Of a DNA stretch of 53,197 nucleotides, positions 17,521 through 25,733 are shown in pieces. The first letter of the stretch is position 1. Each line of letters opens with the position of its first letter. The translations under genes and the position numbers were made by a program. The notes under the pieces are model-generated. The model ran no database searches. It was not told where the DNA came from and saw nothing but the letters and a program-made list of their open reading frames with translations. Source of the stretch: Bryobacterales bacterium (lineage in GTDB: Bacteria > Acidobacteriota > Terriglobia > Bryobacterales > Bryobacteraceae); the NCBI GenBank assembly GCA_020847045.1, contig JADLCT010000019.1, positions 1 to 53,197 on the forward strand, read 5' to 3'.

Positions 17521-17979
17521 TTGGAACCCCACGAGATTCCCGATTGGGACGAATACTATCTGAGCATCTGCGAAGTGGTCGCCCGGCGCAGCAAGGATCC
17601 CAACACGCAGATCGGCTGCGTCATCGCGGGACCGGCGCGCGAAATCCGCTCCACCGGATACAACTCCTTCCCCCGCGGCATTCGCGACGATGTCCCGGAA
17701 CGCTCCGTGCGTCCCACCAAATATCTTTGGATCGAGCACGCCGAGCGCAACGCCATCTGCAACGCCGCCCGCTCGGGCACCTCCACCGACCATTGCACGA
17801 TTTATGTGGAGATCATGCCCTGCATGGACTGCGCGCGCGCCATCGTCCAGGCGGGCATCCGCGAGGTGGTGGTCAGCCGGAAGCGCATGGCGCAATACTC
17901 CAGCGCCTACTACGACGAGCACTTCGGCAACTCGGAAACGCTGTTCGAGGAGGCCGGCGTCAAGGTCCGCCGCGTGTAG
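17521..17979 (+). CDS. dCMP deaminase family protein
   Basis: A 152-residue zinc deaminase. HAERNAI provides the zinc His and catalytic Glu, and PCMDCARAIVQAG the two zinc Cys, with SFPRGIRDD and STGYNSFP upstream as in the dCMP/ComEB deaminases. It converts dCMP to dUMP, supplying thymidylate synthesis, or a related nucleotide reaction. The TTG at 17521 is chosen because TATAAT sits just before it; a GTG at 17473 in frame would add 16 residues that do not look conserved. The small basic gene follows five bases after the stop. Confidence 0.85.
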   Translation: MEPHEIPDWDEYYLSICEVVARRSKDPNTQIGCVIAGPAREIRSTGYNSFPRGIRDDVPERSVRPTKYLWIEHAERNAICNAARSGTSTDHCTIYVEIMPCMDCARAIVQAGIREVVVSRKRMAQYSSAYYDEHFGNSETLFEEAGVKVRRV

Positions 17980-17984
17980 CCGCG

Positions 17985-18137
17985 ATGGCCAAGAAAAAGC
18001 CCAGTCCCGTGCCCCGGAAGCGCAACCTAACCGCCGCTCTGGCGAAGAACCAGAAATCCGGCGCCATGAAAGACAGGCGCGCCCCCCGTGGCGGCGCCCG
18101 CAACGAGATGCGGGAAGACCTGCGCGAGAGCGAATAG
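17985..18137 (+). CDS. Small highly basic protein, unknown
   Basis: A 50-residue protein rich in Lys and Arg (AKKKPSPVPRKRNLTAALAK, then ending EMREDLRESE). The basic N-terminal two-thirds and acidic tail suggest nucleic-acid or ribosome association, but that is inference. It starts 5 bases after the deaminase stop, so it is very likely co-transcribed. No family assigned. Confidence 0.55.
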   Translation: MAKKKPSPVPRKRNLTAALAKNQKSGAMKDRRAPRGGARNEMREDLRESE

Positions 18138-18159
18138 CGCGTCCCGGCGCGGCCGGCGC

Positions 18160-19077
18160 CTAGCCCTGCTGCTTCACCACGTTCATCGCCGTGGCGATGA
18201 TACTGCTGATATCGGCCAGGTTCGTCGGAATGATCAACGTATTGCCGCTCTTGGCCAGGTTGCCGAACTGTCCAATGTACTGCTCGGCCACGCGCAATTG
18301 CACGGCGTCCCGCCCGCCCGGCTCGTGAATCGCCGAAGCAACCGAACGCAGGCCCTCGGCCGTGGCGTTTGCAATCGCCCGGATCGCCGACGCCTGGCCC
18401 TCGGCCTCGTTGATCTGCTGCTGCCGCCGCGCCTCGGACGCCTTGATGATCTTCTGCTTCTCACCCTCGGCGTTGTTGATCGCCGCGTCACGCTGGCCTT
18501 CCGAGGTGAGAATCACGGCCCGCTTCTCGCGCTCGGCCCGCATCTGCTTCTCCATCGCGCTCAGCACGTCGTGCGGTGGCGTGATGTTCTTGATCTCATA
18601 GCGCATCACCTTGACGCCCCACGGCTCGGTGGCTTTGTCCACTTCGGTCACCACCTGCGTGTTGATGTTGGTGCGCTCCTCGAAGGTCTTGTCCAGGTCG
18701 ATCTTGCCCACCTCGGAGCGCAGCGTCGTCTGCGCCAGTTGCGAGATCGCGAACCGGTAGTCGGAAATCCCATACGAGGCCCGTTCGGGATTGAGCACGC
18801 GCAGGTAGAGCACGCCGTCCACGCCCACCTGCACGTTGTCCCGCGTGATGCAAACCTGCTCGGGAATGTCGACAGCCATCTCCTTCAGCACATGCTTGTA
18901 GCGGATCACGTCGACGAACGGCACCAGAATGTGAAAGCCCGCGTCCAGCGTGCCCGCGTACCGCCCCAGGCGCTCCACCACGTAGGCGTTCTGCTGCGGC
19001 ACCACCACGGCGGTCTTGGCGACGATGATGACGAACAGCAGGATCAGTGCGGCGACAACCAGAATGCCCGATTCCAT
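18160..19077 (-). CDS. qmcA: SPFH/stomatin-like membrane protein (QmcA-type)
   Basis: A 305-residue protein with one N-terminal membrane helix (ILVVAALILLFVIIVAKTAVVV), an SPFH/band-7 domain (VPQQNAYVVERLGRY, VDIPEQVCITRDNVQV, TTLRSEVGKIDLDKTFEER, KNITPPHDVLSAMEKQM) and a helical C-terminal part with AEGEKQKIIKASEA and AEGQASAI. Family members form large ring or cage oligomers in the membrane, often around FtsH or other proteases. GGAGGGACCC precedes the ATG. Only 39 bases separate it from the NfeD gene upstream on the same strand, the classic stomatin-NfeD operon. Confidence 0.9.
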   Translation of the reverse strand: MESGILVVAALILLFVIIVAKTAVVVPQQNAYVVERLGRYAGTLDAGFHILVPFVDVIRYKHVLKEMAVDIPEQVCITRDNVQVGVDGVLYLRVLNPERASYGISDYRFAISQLAQTTLRSEVGKIDLDKTFEERTNINTQVVTEVDKATEPWGVKVMRYEIKNITPPHDVLSAMEKQMRAEREKRAVILTSEGQRDAAINNAEGEKQKIIKASEARRQQQINEAEGQASAIRAIANATAEGLRSVASAIHEPGGRDAVQLRVAEQYIGQFGNLAKSGNTLIIPTNLADISSIIATAMNVVKQQG

Positions 19078-19116
19078 GAAGGGTCCCTCCGTTGGATGTT
19101 GTGAGCGATCAGCTTA

Positions 19117-19560
19117 TCAGGCGCGGACATCGAGCGTCAGCCCGTCGATGCGCTCCACGCGCACCCGCTGGTTCAACTGAATGGGAGACTCGCCCAGGTT
19201 GCGCGCGCTCCACGACGAGCCCCGCAGCTCGGCCTTCCCCACTCCACCGGCCGGAATCTCCTCCAGCGCCACCGCCGTCTCGCCCACCAGGGAATCCACC
19301 TGCGTCTGCGGCATGGTGTGCTTGAAATACTCGAGCAAAGGTTTGCGGAACAGCAGCAACGCCGCCACGGAGAGCGCCAGAAACACCAGACCCTGCGCCG
19401 GCGCGCCCGGCTGCCAGCCCGCCAGGCTCAACACGCCCACGGCGAGCGCCCCGATGCCGAAAAAGAGGGTAAAGAATCCGCCCGGCGTCAGCATCTCGAT
19501 GCCAAGCAGAATGACGCCAGCCAGCACCCACATCCACCAGGCGATCACCAGCGGCTCCAT
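19117..19560 (-). CDS. NfeD-family membrane protein
   Basis: A 147-residue protein with three or four membrane helices (VIAWWMWVLAGVILLGIEMLTP, FFTLFFGIGALAVGVLSLAGW, GLVFLALSVAALLLF) and a C-terminal OB-fold of about 60 residues (GETAVALEEIPAGGVGKAELRG, WSARN). This is the short NfeD1b type without the ClpP-like protease. ATG 19560 is preferred over 19575 because GGAGGATACGCTC gives it a ribosome-binding site. It pairs with the downstream SPFH protein, whose assembly NfeD proteins are thought to assist. Confidence 0.88.
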   Translation of the reverse strand: MEPLVIAWWMWVLAGVILLGIEMLTPGGFFTLFFGIGALAVGVLSLAGWQPGAPAQGLVFLALSVAALLLFRKPLLEYFKHTMPQTQVDSLVGETAVALEEIPAGGVGKAELRGSSWSARNLGESPIQLNQRVRVERIDGLTLDVRA

Positions 19561-19710
19561 GAGCGTATCCTCCATGCGGCGGCCAAGCGGCGGCTCTCAA
19601 CCCGCCCGCCCCCAGCGATCCCAATTGTACGGTACGCGCGCCCCGGCGCAAAGGTTGGCGGGTGGTGGCGCGGCCTAAAGTTCTTACCCGAGAGCGACGA
19701 TGAATTCCCC

Positions 19711-20742
19711 GTGGAAGTCTCCTGCGACTTCAGTCTGCCTTTTCGCGAGCAGGTTTCGCGCTGGCTCGGCCAGATGCCCCCGGCGCGCCCTGGGGAGCGT
19801 GTGCGCGTGTTCGCCACGGGCCGCTCGCGAATCGTCGTCGCCGATGAGTTGGACTGTCCCGAGGGGTTTACGCTGGGCGATGTTCTGGTGGTGCGCGGTG
19901 ACCTGCGTTGTGGCGCTCGCAGCCATTTCTCCGGGCCCGTGTTTGCCGGTGGCATCTGTGAAATCGGAAAGCAGAGCCGGCTGATGGCGCTCGCCGCCGG
20001 CCAACGGCTTGTGCTGGGAACAGGTGTGCAGGTAAGCGATTGGGCGGACGCCGAGGGCGCCGTGGACGCCCGCCCCGGCGTGAGCATCGGTGGCGCGCTG
20101 GCTTCGCGCACCTCTATCCAGTTAGGAGAGGGCGCCGGTGCGGCGGCCCTGTTTGCCCCCGGCATCGTGTCGGGCTCCCCGCAAACCGCCACCCCGCTGG
20201 AGGTGGCCGGAACGAAACTGGTGGCCTGGGAGCCGCCACACAAGAATCCCCACCCGGAAGAGCTGGCGGGGGGGCTGGCCTACGGATTCAAGCCAGCGAA
20301 ATTGACCGCTCTCGGGGCCGACACCTGGTTGTACGACGGCAGTCTTCAGTTCACCTCGCCCGTGCTTCTCCGCACCAAGCTCGTGGTGCGGGGCTCGTTC
20401 CGTTGCGCCGCCGGCAGCCTGCTCGATGACGATGTCAAAGCGGGGGGCGATATCACCATTGGCACGGGATCGATGGTCCATGGACACCTTACGGCAAAGG
20501 GCAACCTGACTCTCGGCGCCGGGTCCTATTTCGCCGGCGACCTGCGCGCTGAGCTCACGCTACGTCTTCGCACCGGAGTGCGCGGGTTTCGCCAGGGATC
20601 GCCGGTTCAGGTCACTTGCGCCGGCCGTCTGATGATGGAGCCGGGCGCACTGGTTCGCGGCTACATCAAGTCCGCCCAAATGGCTCGGGCCTGCGCCGCC
20701 GAAGCGCCCGCCGGCCTCGATCTGCTCCTTGCGGAGGCCTGA
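19711..20742 (+). CDS. Bactofilin-like polymer-forming beta-solenoid protein
   Basis: About 343 residues if it begins at the GTG at 19711; no ATG is available near the N-terminus, so the start is uncertain. The protein is built of short hydrophobic/Gly repeats typical of a left- or right-handed beta-helix: LGDVLVVRGDLRCGARSHFSG, then near the end DVKAGGDITIGTGSMVHG, HLTAKGNLTLGAGSYFAG and VTCAGRLMMEPGALVRG. Bactofilins polymerise into filaments that scaffold cell-envelope proteins. This one is two to three times longer than a typical bactofilin, with two solenoid blocks split by a non-repeat linker (about residues 165-215). Confidence 0.65.
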   Translation: MEVSCDFSLPFREQVSRWLGQMPPARPGERVRVFATGRSRIVVADELDCPEGFTLGDVLVVRGDLRCGARSHFSGPVFAGGICEIGKQSRLMALAAGQRLVLGTGVQVSDWADAEGAVDARPGVSIGGALASRTSIQLGEGAGAAALFAPGIVSGSPQTATPLEVAGTKLVAWEPPHKNPHPEELAGGLAYGFKPAKLTALGADTWLYDGSLQFTSPVLLRTKLVVRGSFRCAAGSLLDDDVKAGGDITIGTGSMVHGHLTAKGNLTLGAGSYFAGDLRAELTLRLRTGVRGFRQGSPVQVTCAGRLMMEPGALVRGYIKSAQMARACAAEAPAGLDLLLAEA

Positions 20743-20931
20743 TTGCACCCACACTTGCCCCGGTTCTGTTCTAGTACTCCAAAATCTGCTAGGATCAACG
20801 ATATGTTAGTTCTACCCCTCGTCTACCGGGGGGGCGACCTGCAAGCCGAGTTTCTATTGCGGGCCAGGGCTATCCCCGTCCCACTGCAGGCGTCGTGTGC
20901 GCAACAGCCGTCAACCTTCCTTTTCTAACGA
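20743..20931 (+). other. infC leader region
   Basis: 189 bases between the bactofilin-like gene and infC. A 41-codon reading frame opens at ATG 20803 (AGGA eight bases before it) and stops at 20928, three bases before the infC ATG. It could be a leader peptide, but the codon content gives no firm support. A TAGGAT hexamer at 20790-20795 is the best -10 candidate. Confidence 0.3.
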
Positions 20932-21549
20932 ATGTATCCACCGAGAAATTTTCCTCCCCGCCGTCCGAGAGTCCGTGAAAACGTAAACGAAGCCATCCGG
21001 GCGCCCCAGGTGCGCGCCATCTTCCCGGATAGTGAAGTGGTCGTCTTGCCCACTCCCGAGGCTGTCAAACGCGCCAAGGACATGGGCCTCGACCTGATCG
21101 TCGTGTCGCCCACCGCCGATCCGCCGGTGGCCAAGGCCATGGACTATGGCCAGTGGCAGTATGAGACCAAGAAAAAGGCTCATGACGCCCGGAAGAAGCA
21201 GCATGTGATCCTGGTGAAAGAGGTGAAGTTCCGCCCCAACACCGACGACCACGATTACGAGTTCAAAAAGAACAACGCCATCCGTTTCCTCAAGGAAGGC
21301 AACCGCGTGAAAGCCGTCGTGCAGTTCCGCGGCCGTGAAATCGCGCACACCGACCTCGGCCACAAACTGCTGCAGCGCTTCGCCAAGGATCTTGCCGGCA
21401 TCGGCGCCGTGGAAGGCCAGCCCAAACAGGAAGGCCGCAATGCCCACGTCATCATCAGCCCCGTGAAGACGGCGCCGGCAAACAAAGATAAGGACAAGCC
21501 GGCCAAGGCCCAACCGCCTGCCGGGCAGCCAGCCGAACCGCAGGCCTGA
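20932..21549 (+). CDS. infC: Translation initiation factor IF-3
   Basis: A 205-residue IF-3 with the N-domain (VRENVNEAIRAPQVRAIFP, AKAMDYGQWQYE), the linker KKKAHDARKKQHVILVKEVKFRPNT, and the C-domain (FLKEGNRVKAVVQFRGREIAH, LLQRFAKDL). It binds the 30S subunit, blocks premature 50S joining and checks the initiator codon and tRNA. The extra C-terminal tail (about 185-205) is Lys/Pro/Ala-rich and low in complexity. It starts at ATG and not the rare AUU of enterobacterial infC. The usual partners rpmI and rplT do not follow. Confidence 0.95.
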   Translation: MYPPRNFPPRRPRVRENVNEAIRAPQVRAIFPDSEVVVLPTPEAVKRAKDMGLDLIVVSPTADPPVAKAMDYGQWQYETKKKAHDARKKQHVILVKEVKFRPNTDDHDYEFKKNNAIRFLKEGNRVKAVVQFRGREIAHTDLGHKLLQRFAKDLAGIGAVEGQPKQEGRNAHVIISPVKTAPANKDKDKPAKAQPPAGQPAEPQA

Positions 21550-21826
21550 AGGCCGGCGGAGTTCTCGAATCGCCGGAAAACCGCCAAAACATTTGACTTA
21601 CGTTTTGTTTGACGCCGCCGCGCCTGCGGTGGCACACAAAGCGTTGTTATACAAGTGTTGTTTTCGGTTTTCATGAGCCTGTAACCCATAGCACAACATA
21701 TAGATATTTTCCTTGACAGCCCACTAGCTATAGGGGGAAACTGGCAAGCGCCTGCCGATTTCTCGACCAACTTTCTAATAGGTTTCTCAGGGAATCGGCT
21801 AAGTGTCTGACGACGGAGGATTTGCT
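21550..21826 (+). other. Non-coding leader before nrdJ
   Basis: 277 bases with no credible gene, markedly richer in A+T than its surroundings (21640-21740). TTGACA is at 21713-21718, but TATAGG at 21729 is too close to be its -10. The segment GCACAACATATAGATA (21691-21706) resembles one NrdR box in 10-11 of 16 positions. I looked for a cobalamin riboswitch, expected for a B12 enzyme, and saw no B12-box-like sequence. Confidence 0.4.
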
Positions 21827-24649
21827 ATGGGACAGTTGACGGTTGACCTTGGTTCGCGGCTGGGCGAGCTGAAACGGTCCTTGCCGGTTGAGCAACGCAC
21901 GGGAATTGCTTTTCCCCGGTATTTCACGGCTGGGTTGGCTGCCGGGAAAACGCCCTACGACGAAATCAGTTGGGAGTTGCGCACCGCCACCATCGGCAAC
22001 GACAAGGGCGCCATCATATTTGAGCAGCGCGACATCGAGATGCCGGCCGACTGGTCTCAAACGGCCACCAATATCGTCGCCAGCAAGTACTTCCACGGGA
22101 AGATGGGCTCTCCCGAGCGGGAACGCTCGCTGTCACAACTGGTTCACCGCGTGGTGGACACCATCGCCGACTGGGGCATCGCCGGCCGCTATTTCCGCAC
22201 GCAGGAGGATGGCGAGAATTTCCGCAATGAGCTCGCCCACCTCATGCTCACCCAGAAGGCTTGTTTCAATTCGCCCGTCTGGTTCAACGTCGGCGTGAAG
22301 AGCGAAGCGCGCGGCTTCGGCTGGTATCACGACGAACGGACGCAAACGGTCCACCGCGTGGAAGAGGGGCTGCACCGTCCGCAGTGCTCGGCCTGCTTCA
22401 TCAACTCCGTGACGGACTCGCTGGAATCCATTCTGGAGCTGGCCAAGACCGAGGGCATGTTGTTCAAGTACGGCTCCGGCACCGGCACCAACCTGTCGGC
22501 CCTTCGCGAAGAGGACGCCATCCTGTCGGGAGGCGGCCGCGCCTCGGGACCGCTCAGTTTCATGAAGGGCTTTGACGCCTTCGCCGGCGTCATCAAAAGC
22601 GGCGGCAAGACGCGCCGCGCGGCGAAAATGGTGATTCTCAACGCCGAGCACCCCGACGTGGAGAAGTTCATCTGGTGCAAGGCCAAGGAAGAGAAGAAGG
22701 CCCACACGCTGATCGACAGCGGGTATGACTCCTCGCTCGACGGCGAAGCCTATTCGAGCGTCTTCTTCCAGAACGCCAACAACAGCGTGCGCGTCAGCGA
22801 TGAGTTCATGCACGCCGTGGTGTCTGACGCCGATTGGTGGACCAAATCCGTCAGCAGCGGCGCTCCCGTGAAGCGCTATCGCGCGCGCGACATGATGAAG
22901 CAGATCGCCGAGGCCACCTGGCAGTGCGGCGATCCCGGGATGCAGTTTGATTCCACCGTCAACCGGTGGCACACATCGAAGGCCAGCGGCCGCATCAACG
23001 CCTCCAACCCTTGCTCGGAGTACATGTTCCTGGACGATTCGGCCTGCAACCTGGCCTCGTTCAACCTGGTGAAGTTTGTCGGTCCCGATGGCCAGTTCAA
23101 CGTCGAGGCCTACCGCCACGCCGTTGACACGATGATCACGGCCATGGAGATCATCGTCGAAAACGCCAGCTACCCCACCGGCCGCATCGCCCAGAATTCG
23201 CGCAATTTCCGCCCTCTCGGCCTCGGCTACGCCAATCTCGGCGCCCTGCTCATGTCACAGGGCATCGCCTACGACTCCGACGAAGGCCGCGCCTGGGCCG
23301 CCGGACTGACCGCCGTCATGTGCGGACAGGCTTATCTCACCAGCGCCCGCATCGCCGAGTGCACCGGTCCATTTCCCGAGTACGCGCCCAACGAGTCGAG
23401 CTTCCTCGAGGTGATTCGCATGCACCGCGATTCGGTTCCCAGCATCGACTCCCGTAAACTGCCCGCCACTCTCTTTGAGGCCTCCCGCCAGTGCTGGCAC
23501 GACGCCTATGAAAAAGGCCGTCTCGTCGGCTTCCGCAACTCGCAGACCACCGTCATCGCCCCCACGGGCACCATCGGTTTCATGATGGATTGCGACACCA
23601 CCGGCATCGAGCCCGAGTTGGCGCTGATCAAATTCAAGAAGCTCGTGGGCGGCGGCGGCATCAAGCTCGTCAACAACACCGTCCCGTCGGCGCTGTTCAA
23701 GCTGGGCTACAACGCCGGGCAGGTGGAGAAAATCGTCTCGCACATCGACGCCACCGGTACGATTGAAGCCGCTCCGGGGATCAAGGACGATCACCTGCCC
23801 GTCTTTGACACCAGCTTCCGCCCGCAAAACGGCACGCGCTTCATCCATCACATGGGCCACGTTCGCATGATGGCGGCGACGCAACCGTTCATCTCCGGCG
23901 CCATCTCGAAAACGATCAACATGCCCGAGGAGTCCTCCGTCGACGACATCATGGATGCCTACGTCGAAAGCTGGCGGCTCGGCCTGAAAGCCGTGGCCAT
24001 CTACCGCGACGGCTCCAAGCGCGTTCAGCCCCTCAGCTCAGGCTCGGGCAAAGGCGAGAAGAAGGGCGAGGGGATCACCGTCACCAGCCAGATTGTCGAG
24101 AAGATCGTCTACAGGCCCATGCGCCGCCGCCTGCCCGAGGTGCGCAACTCGGTTACGCACAAATTCTCCATCGCCGGACACGAAGGCTACATCACGGTTG
24201 GCCTCTTCGATGACGGCCTGCCGGGCGAACTCTTTGTCCGCATGGCGAAGGAGGGTTCCACCATCTCCGGACTCATGGACAGCTTCGCCACCGCCATCAG
24301 TTTCGGACTCCAATACGGCGTGCCTTTGAAGTTCTATGTGGACAAGTTCAGCCATGTCCGGTTCGAACCGAGCGGCTGGACCGGGAACAAACAAATTCCC
24401 TACGCCAAGTCGATCATGGACTACATCTTCCGCTGGCTGGGCTCCTACTTCCTCGGACCGGAATACAAAACCACGGAAGTGGGGGGCGAAACGATGCTGA
24501 AGCCCACCGAGCCGGAGCCGCAGCAGTCGCTTCCGTTCGACCAAGGCAGCTCGGACGCCCCGCTGTGCGCCGAGTGCGGCTCCATCATGGTGCCCAACGG
24601 CGCCTGTTTCAAGTGCGAAAACTGCGGTGGCACCAGCGGCTGCAGTTAA
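21827..24649 (+). CDS. nrdJ: Vitamin B12-dependent (class II) ribonucleoside-diphosphate reductase
   Basis: A 940-residue NrdJ. Conserved elements: CFNSPVWFNVG, the redox Cys in PQCSACFINS, GSGTGTNLSALRE, NASNPCSEYMF (thiyl-radical Cys and Glu of the NxCxE motif), ACNLASFNL, and APTGTIGFMMDCDTTGIEP. A TSCPD-like domain follows (about 770-850), and the tail has paired Cys (CAECGSIMVPNGACFKCENCGG) that can reduce the active site or bind zinc. It makes deoxyribonucleotides using adenosylcobalamin, with or without oxygen. GGAGGA six bases before ATG 21827 fixes the start. A strong intrinsic terminator follows at 24690. Confidence 0.97.
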   Translation: MGQLTVDLGSRLGELKRSLPVEQRTGIAFPRYFTAGLAAGKTPYDEISWELRTATIGNDKGAIIFEQRDIEMPADWSQTATNIVASKYFHGKMGSPERERSLSQLVHRVVDTIADWGIAGRYFRTQEDGENFRNELAHLMLTQKACFNSPVWFNVGVKSEARGFGWYHDERTQTVHRVEEGLHRPQCSACFINSVTDSLESILELAKTEGMLFKYGSGTGTNLSALREEDAILSGGGRASGPLSFMKGFDAFAGVIKSGGKTRRAAKMVILNAEHPDVEKFIWCKAKEEKKAHTLIDSGYDSSLDGEAYSSVFFQNANNSVRVSDEFMHAVVSDADWWTKSVSSGAPVKRYRARDMMKQIAEATWQCGDPGMQFDSTVNRWHTSKASGRINASNPCSEYMFLDDSACNLASFNLVKFVGPDGQFNVEAYRHAVDTMITAMEIIVENASYPTGRIAQNSRNFRPLGLGYANLGALLMSQGIAYDSDEGRAWAAGLTAVMCGQAYLTSARIAECTGPFPEYAPNESSFLEVIRMHRDSVPSIDSRKLPATLFEASRQCWHDAYEKGRLVGFRNSQTTVIAPTGTIGFMMDCDTTGIEPELALIKFKKLVGGGGIKLVNNTVPSALFKLGYNAGQVEKIVSHIDATGTIEAAPGIKDDHLPVFDTSFRPQNGTRFIHHMGHVRMMAATQPFISGAISKTINMPEESSVDDIMDAYVESWRLGLKAVAIYRDGSKRVQPLSSGSGKGEKKGEGITVTSQIVEKIVYRPMRRRLPEVRNSVTHKFSIAGHEGYITVGLFDDGLPGELFVRMAKEGSTISGLMDSFATAISFGLQYGVPLKFYVDKFSHVRFEPSGWTGNKQIPYAKSIMDYIFRWLGSYFLGPEYKTTEVGGETMLKPTEPEPQQSLPFDQGSSDAPLCAECGSIMVPNGACFKCENCGGTSGCS

Positions 24650-24689
24650 GCCGCGCCGCCGAACCCGCTCCCATTTCAACCTGGCTCCC

Positions 24690-24719
24690 GCCGGTCCCCA
24701 TCCAGGGGGCCGGCTTTTT
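24690..24719 (+). terminator. Rho-independent terminator of nrdJ
   Basis: A 10-bp stem (GCCGGTCCCC pairing with GGGGGCCGGC, one G-T pair), loop ATCCA, then TTTTT. It lies 41 bases after the nrdJ stop. Confidence 0.85.
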
Positions 24720-24733
24720 CATGGCCAGCGGGC

Positions 24734-24771
24734 CAAAGCAAAAGGGCGGCGTCCCGGAGGACACCGCCCTT
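24734..24771 (-). terminator. Rho-independent terminator of the PEP-CTERM gene
   Basis: On the minus strand, AAGGGCGGTGTCC and GGACGCCGCCCTT form a 13-bp stem with one mismatch-type pair and a four-base loop, followed by TTTTGCTTT. It lies 26 bases after the stop at 24797, back to back with the nrdJ terminator. Confidence 0.75.
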
Positions 24772-24796
24772 CATGATGTAATTTCCGGTTGAAAGC

Positions 24797-25462
24797 TTAC
24801 TTGCGCCGGCGGAGCAGGCCCGCCAGCAGCAAACCGCCGCCAACTAGCGCGACCGAGCCAGGCTCCGGCACACCTGTGTTCTGCAACTGGTACTGCAGGT
24901 TGTCGATCACATGGCCGTCGCCGCCGTTGTCCAGCAGCTCGATCCGGCTGATCAGGCTCGTCGTCGTGAACGTCACCGTTCCACTGTCGCCGCTGCCCGG
25001 GACAAAATTAATCACTTCGGCCACGTTGCCCAGGTCGTCGAACGCCGTCAAAATGACACGCGGGGAAGGCGTGGGGTTCGTGTCCCACACGTCCAGCGAA
25101 ATCGTGTTGCCCTGCGCATACCAACTCGCGCCATTTCTCTGAAAGTCGATGGTGACCGTAGCCGGGTTGCCCGGATCGGTGCCGGCCGTGTTAATGGCCA
25201 GGTAGTTGCCGCCGATCGGCAGCACCTCGCCCGGTTCGCCGGTGATCACTTCCAAACGCGACGTGTTCTCATCGCCAGTAATGTCGATTCCGAGCGTCAT
25301 CAACTGGCCGTCGAACGCCGGGTCCGCGCTCCCCGAATTCGCATTCCCCGGAAACGCCCCGTAGCTCCCCACGGTGAAGCTGCTAAAGTCTACAAGCACC
25401 GCGGAGAAGGCAGGAAGCGCCAATAGGAGAGCGGTGCAAGCCCTCACACAATTCATAAACAT
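24797..25462 (-). CDS. PEP-CTERM sorting-domain protein
   Basis: A 221-residue exported protein. It has a signal peptide (NCVRACTALLLALPAFSAVL) and a C-terminal sorting signal: VPEPGSVALVGGGLLLAGLLRRRK, the Pro-Glu-Pro motif, one membrane segment and a basic end, cut by an exosortase. The central 170 residues are a beta-sandwich-like region rich in Asp, Gly and Thr with no recognised family. Such proteins are surface or exopolysaccharide-associated. No exosortase gene is in the window. GGAGGA sits 12 bases before ATG 25462; ATG 25456 is an alternative. Confidence 0.88.
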   Translation of the reverse strand: MFMNCVRACTALLLALPAFSAVLVDFSSFTVGSYGAFPGNANSGSADPAFDGQLMTLGIDITGDENTSRLEVITGEPGEVLPIGGNYLAINTAGTDPGNPATVTIDFQRNGASWYAQGNTISLDVWDTNPTPSPRVILTAFDDLGNVAEVINFVPGSGDSGTVTFTTTSLISRIELLDNGGDGHVIDNLQYQLQNTGVPEPGSVALVGGGLLLAGLLRRRK

Positions 25463-25733
25463 GATTCTGACTATCCTCCAAAAGTCCCTGGTGAAATCAC
25501 CTAGCTAGACACTCCACGTTCTAAGTACTAGGCGGTACCTCCACCTTATCGTCTAGTGTAGGCCAGGAGTTTAGAGGGTGCAATGGAAAAATATCGTCTT
25601 TCGTTCGTTTTATTTTAAGGGAAAACCATAAGTGACACTCAAGGAACACCTGAAGTGCAGAAATTTACAACAATGTACTGGAGCTAAAAAAGTAGTAGTA
25701 CTATATTTTGCTATTTGTTCGCCACGTCCGAGT
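25463..25733. other. A+T-rich intergenic region
   Basis: 271 bases between two minus-strand genes. It must hold the end of the ComM transcript and the promoter of the PEP-CTERM gene. I see no intrinsic terminator and no clear sigma-54 -24/-12 box. A 12-base inverted repeat GGTGAAATCACC is at 25490-25501, 28 bases before the PEP-CTERM start; it could be an operator. Confidence 0.35.

Noticed and set aside
21550..21826. Cobalamin riboswitch before nrdJ
   Set aside because: Expected for a B12 enzyme, but I see no B12-box-like sequence or paired-arm layout in the leader.
25463..25733. Sigma-54 promoter for the PEP-CTERM gene
   Set aside because: No GG-N10-GC pair with the TGGCAC...TTGCA context on the minus strand.
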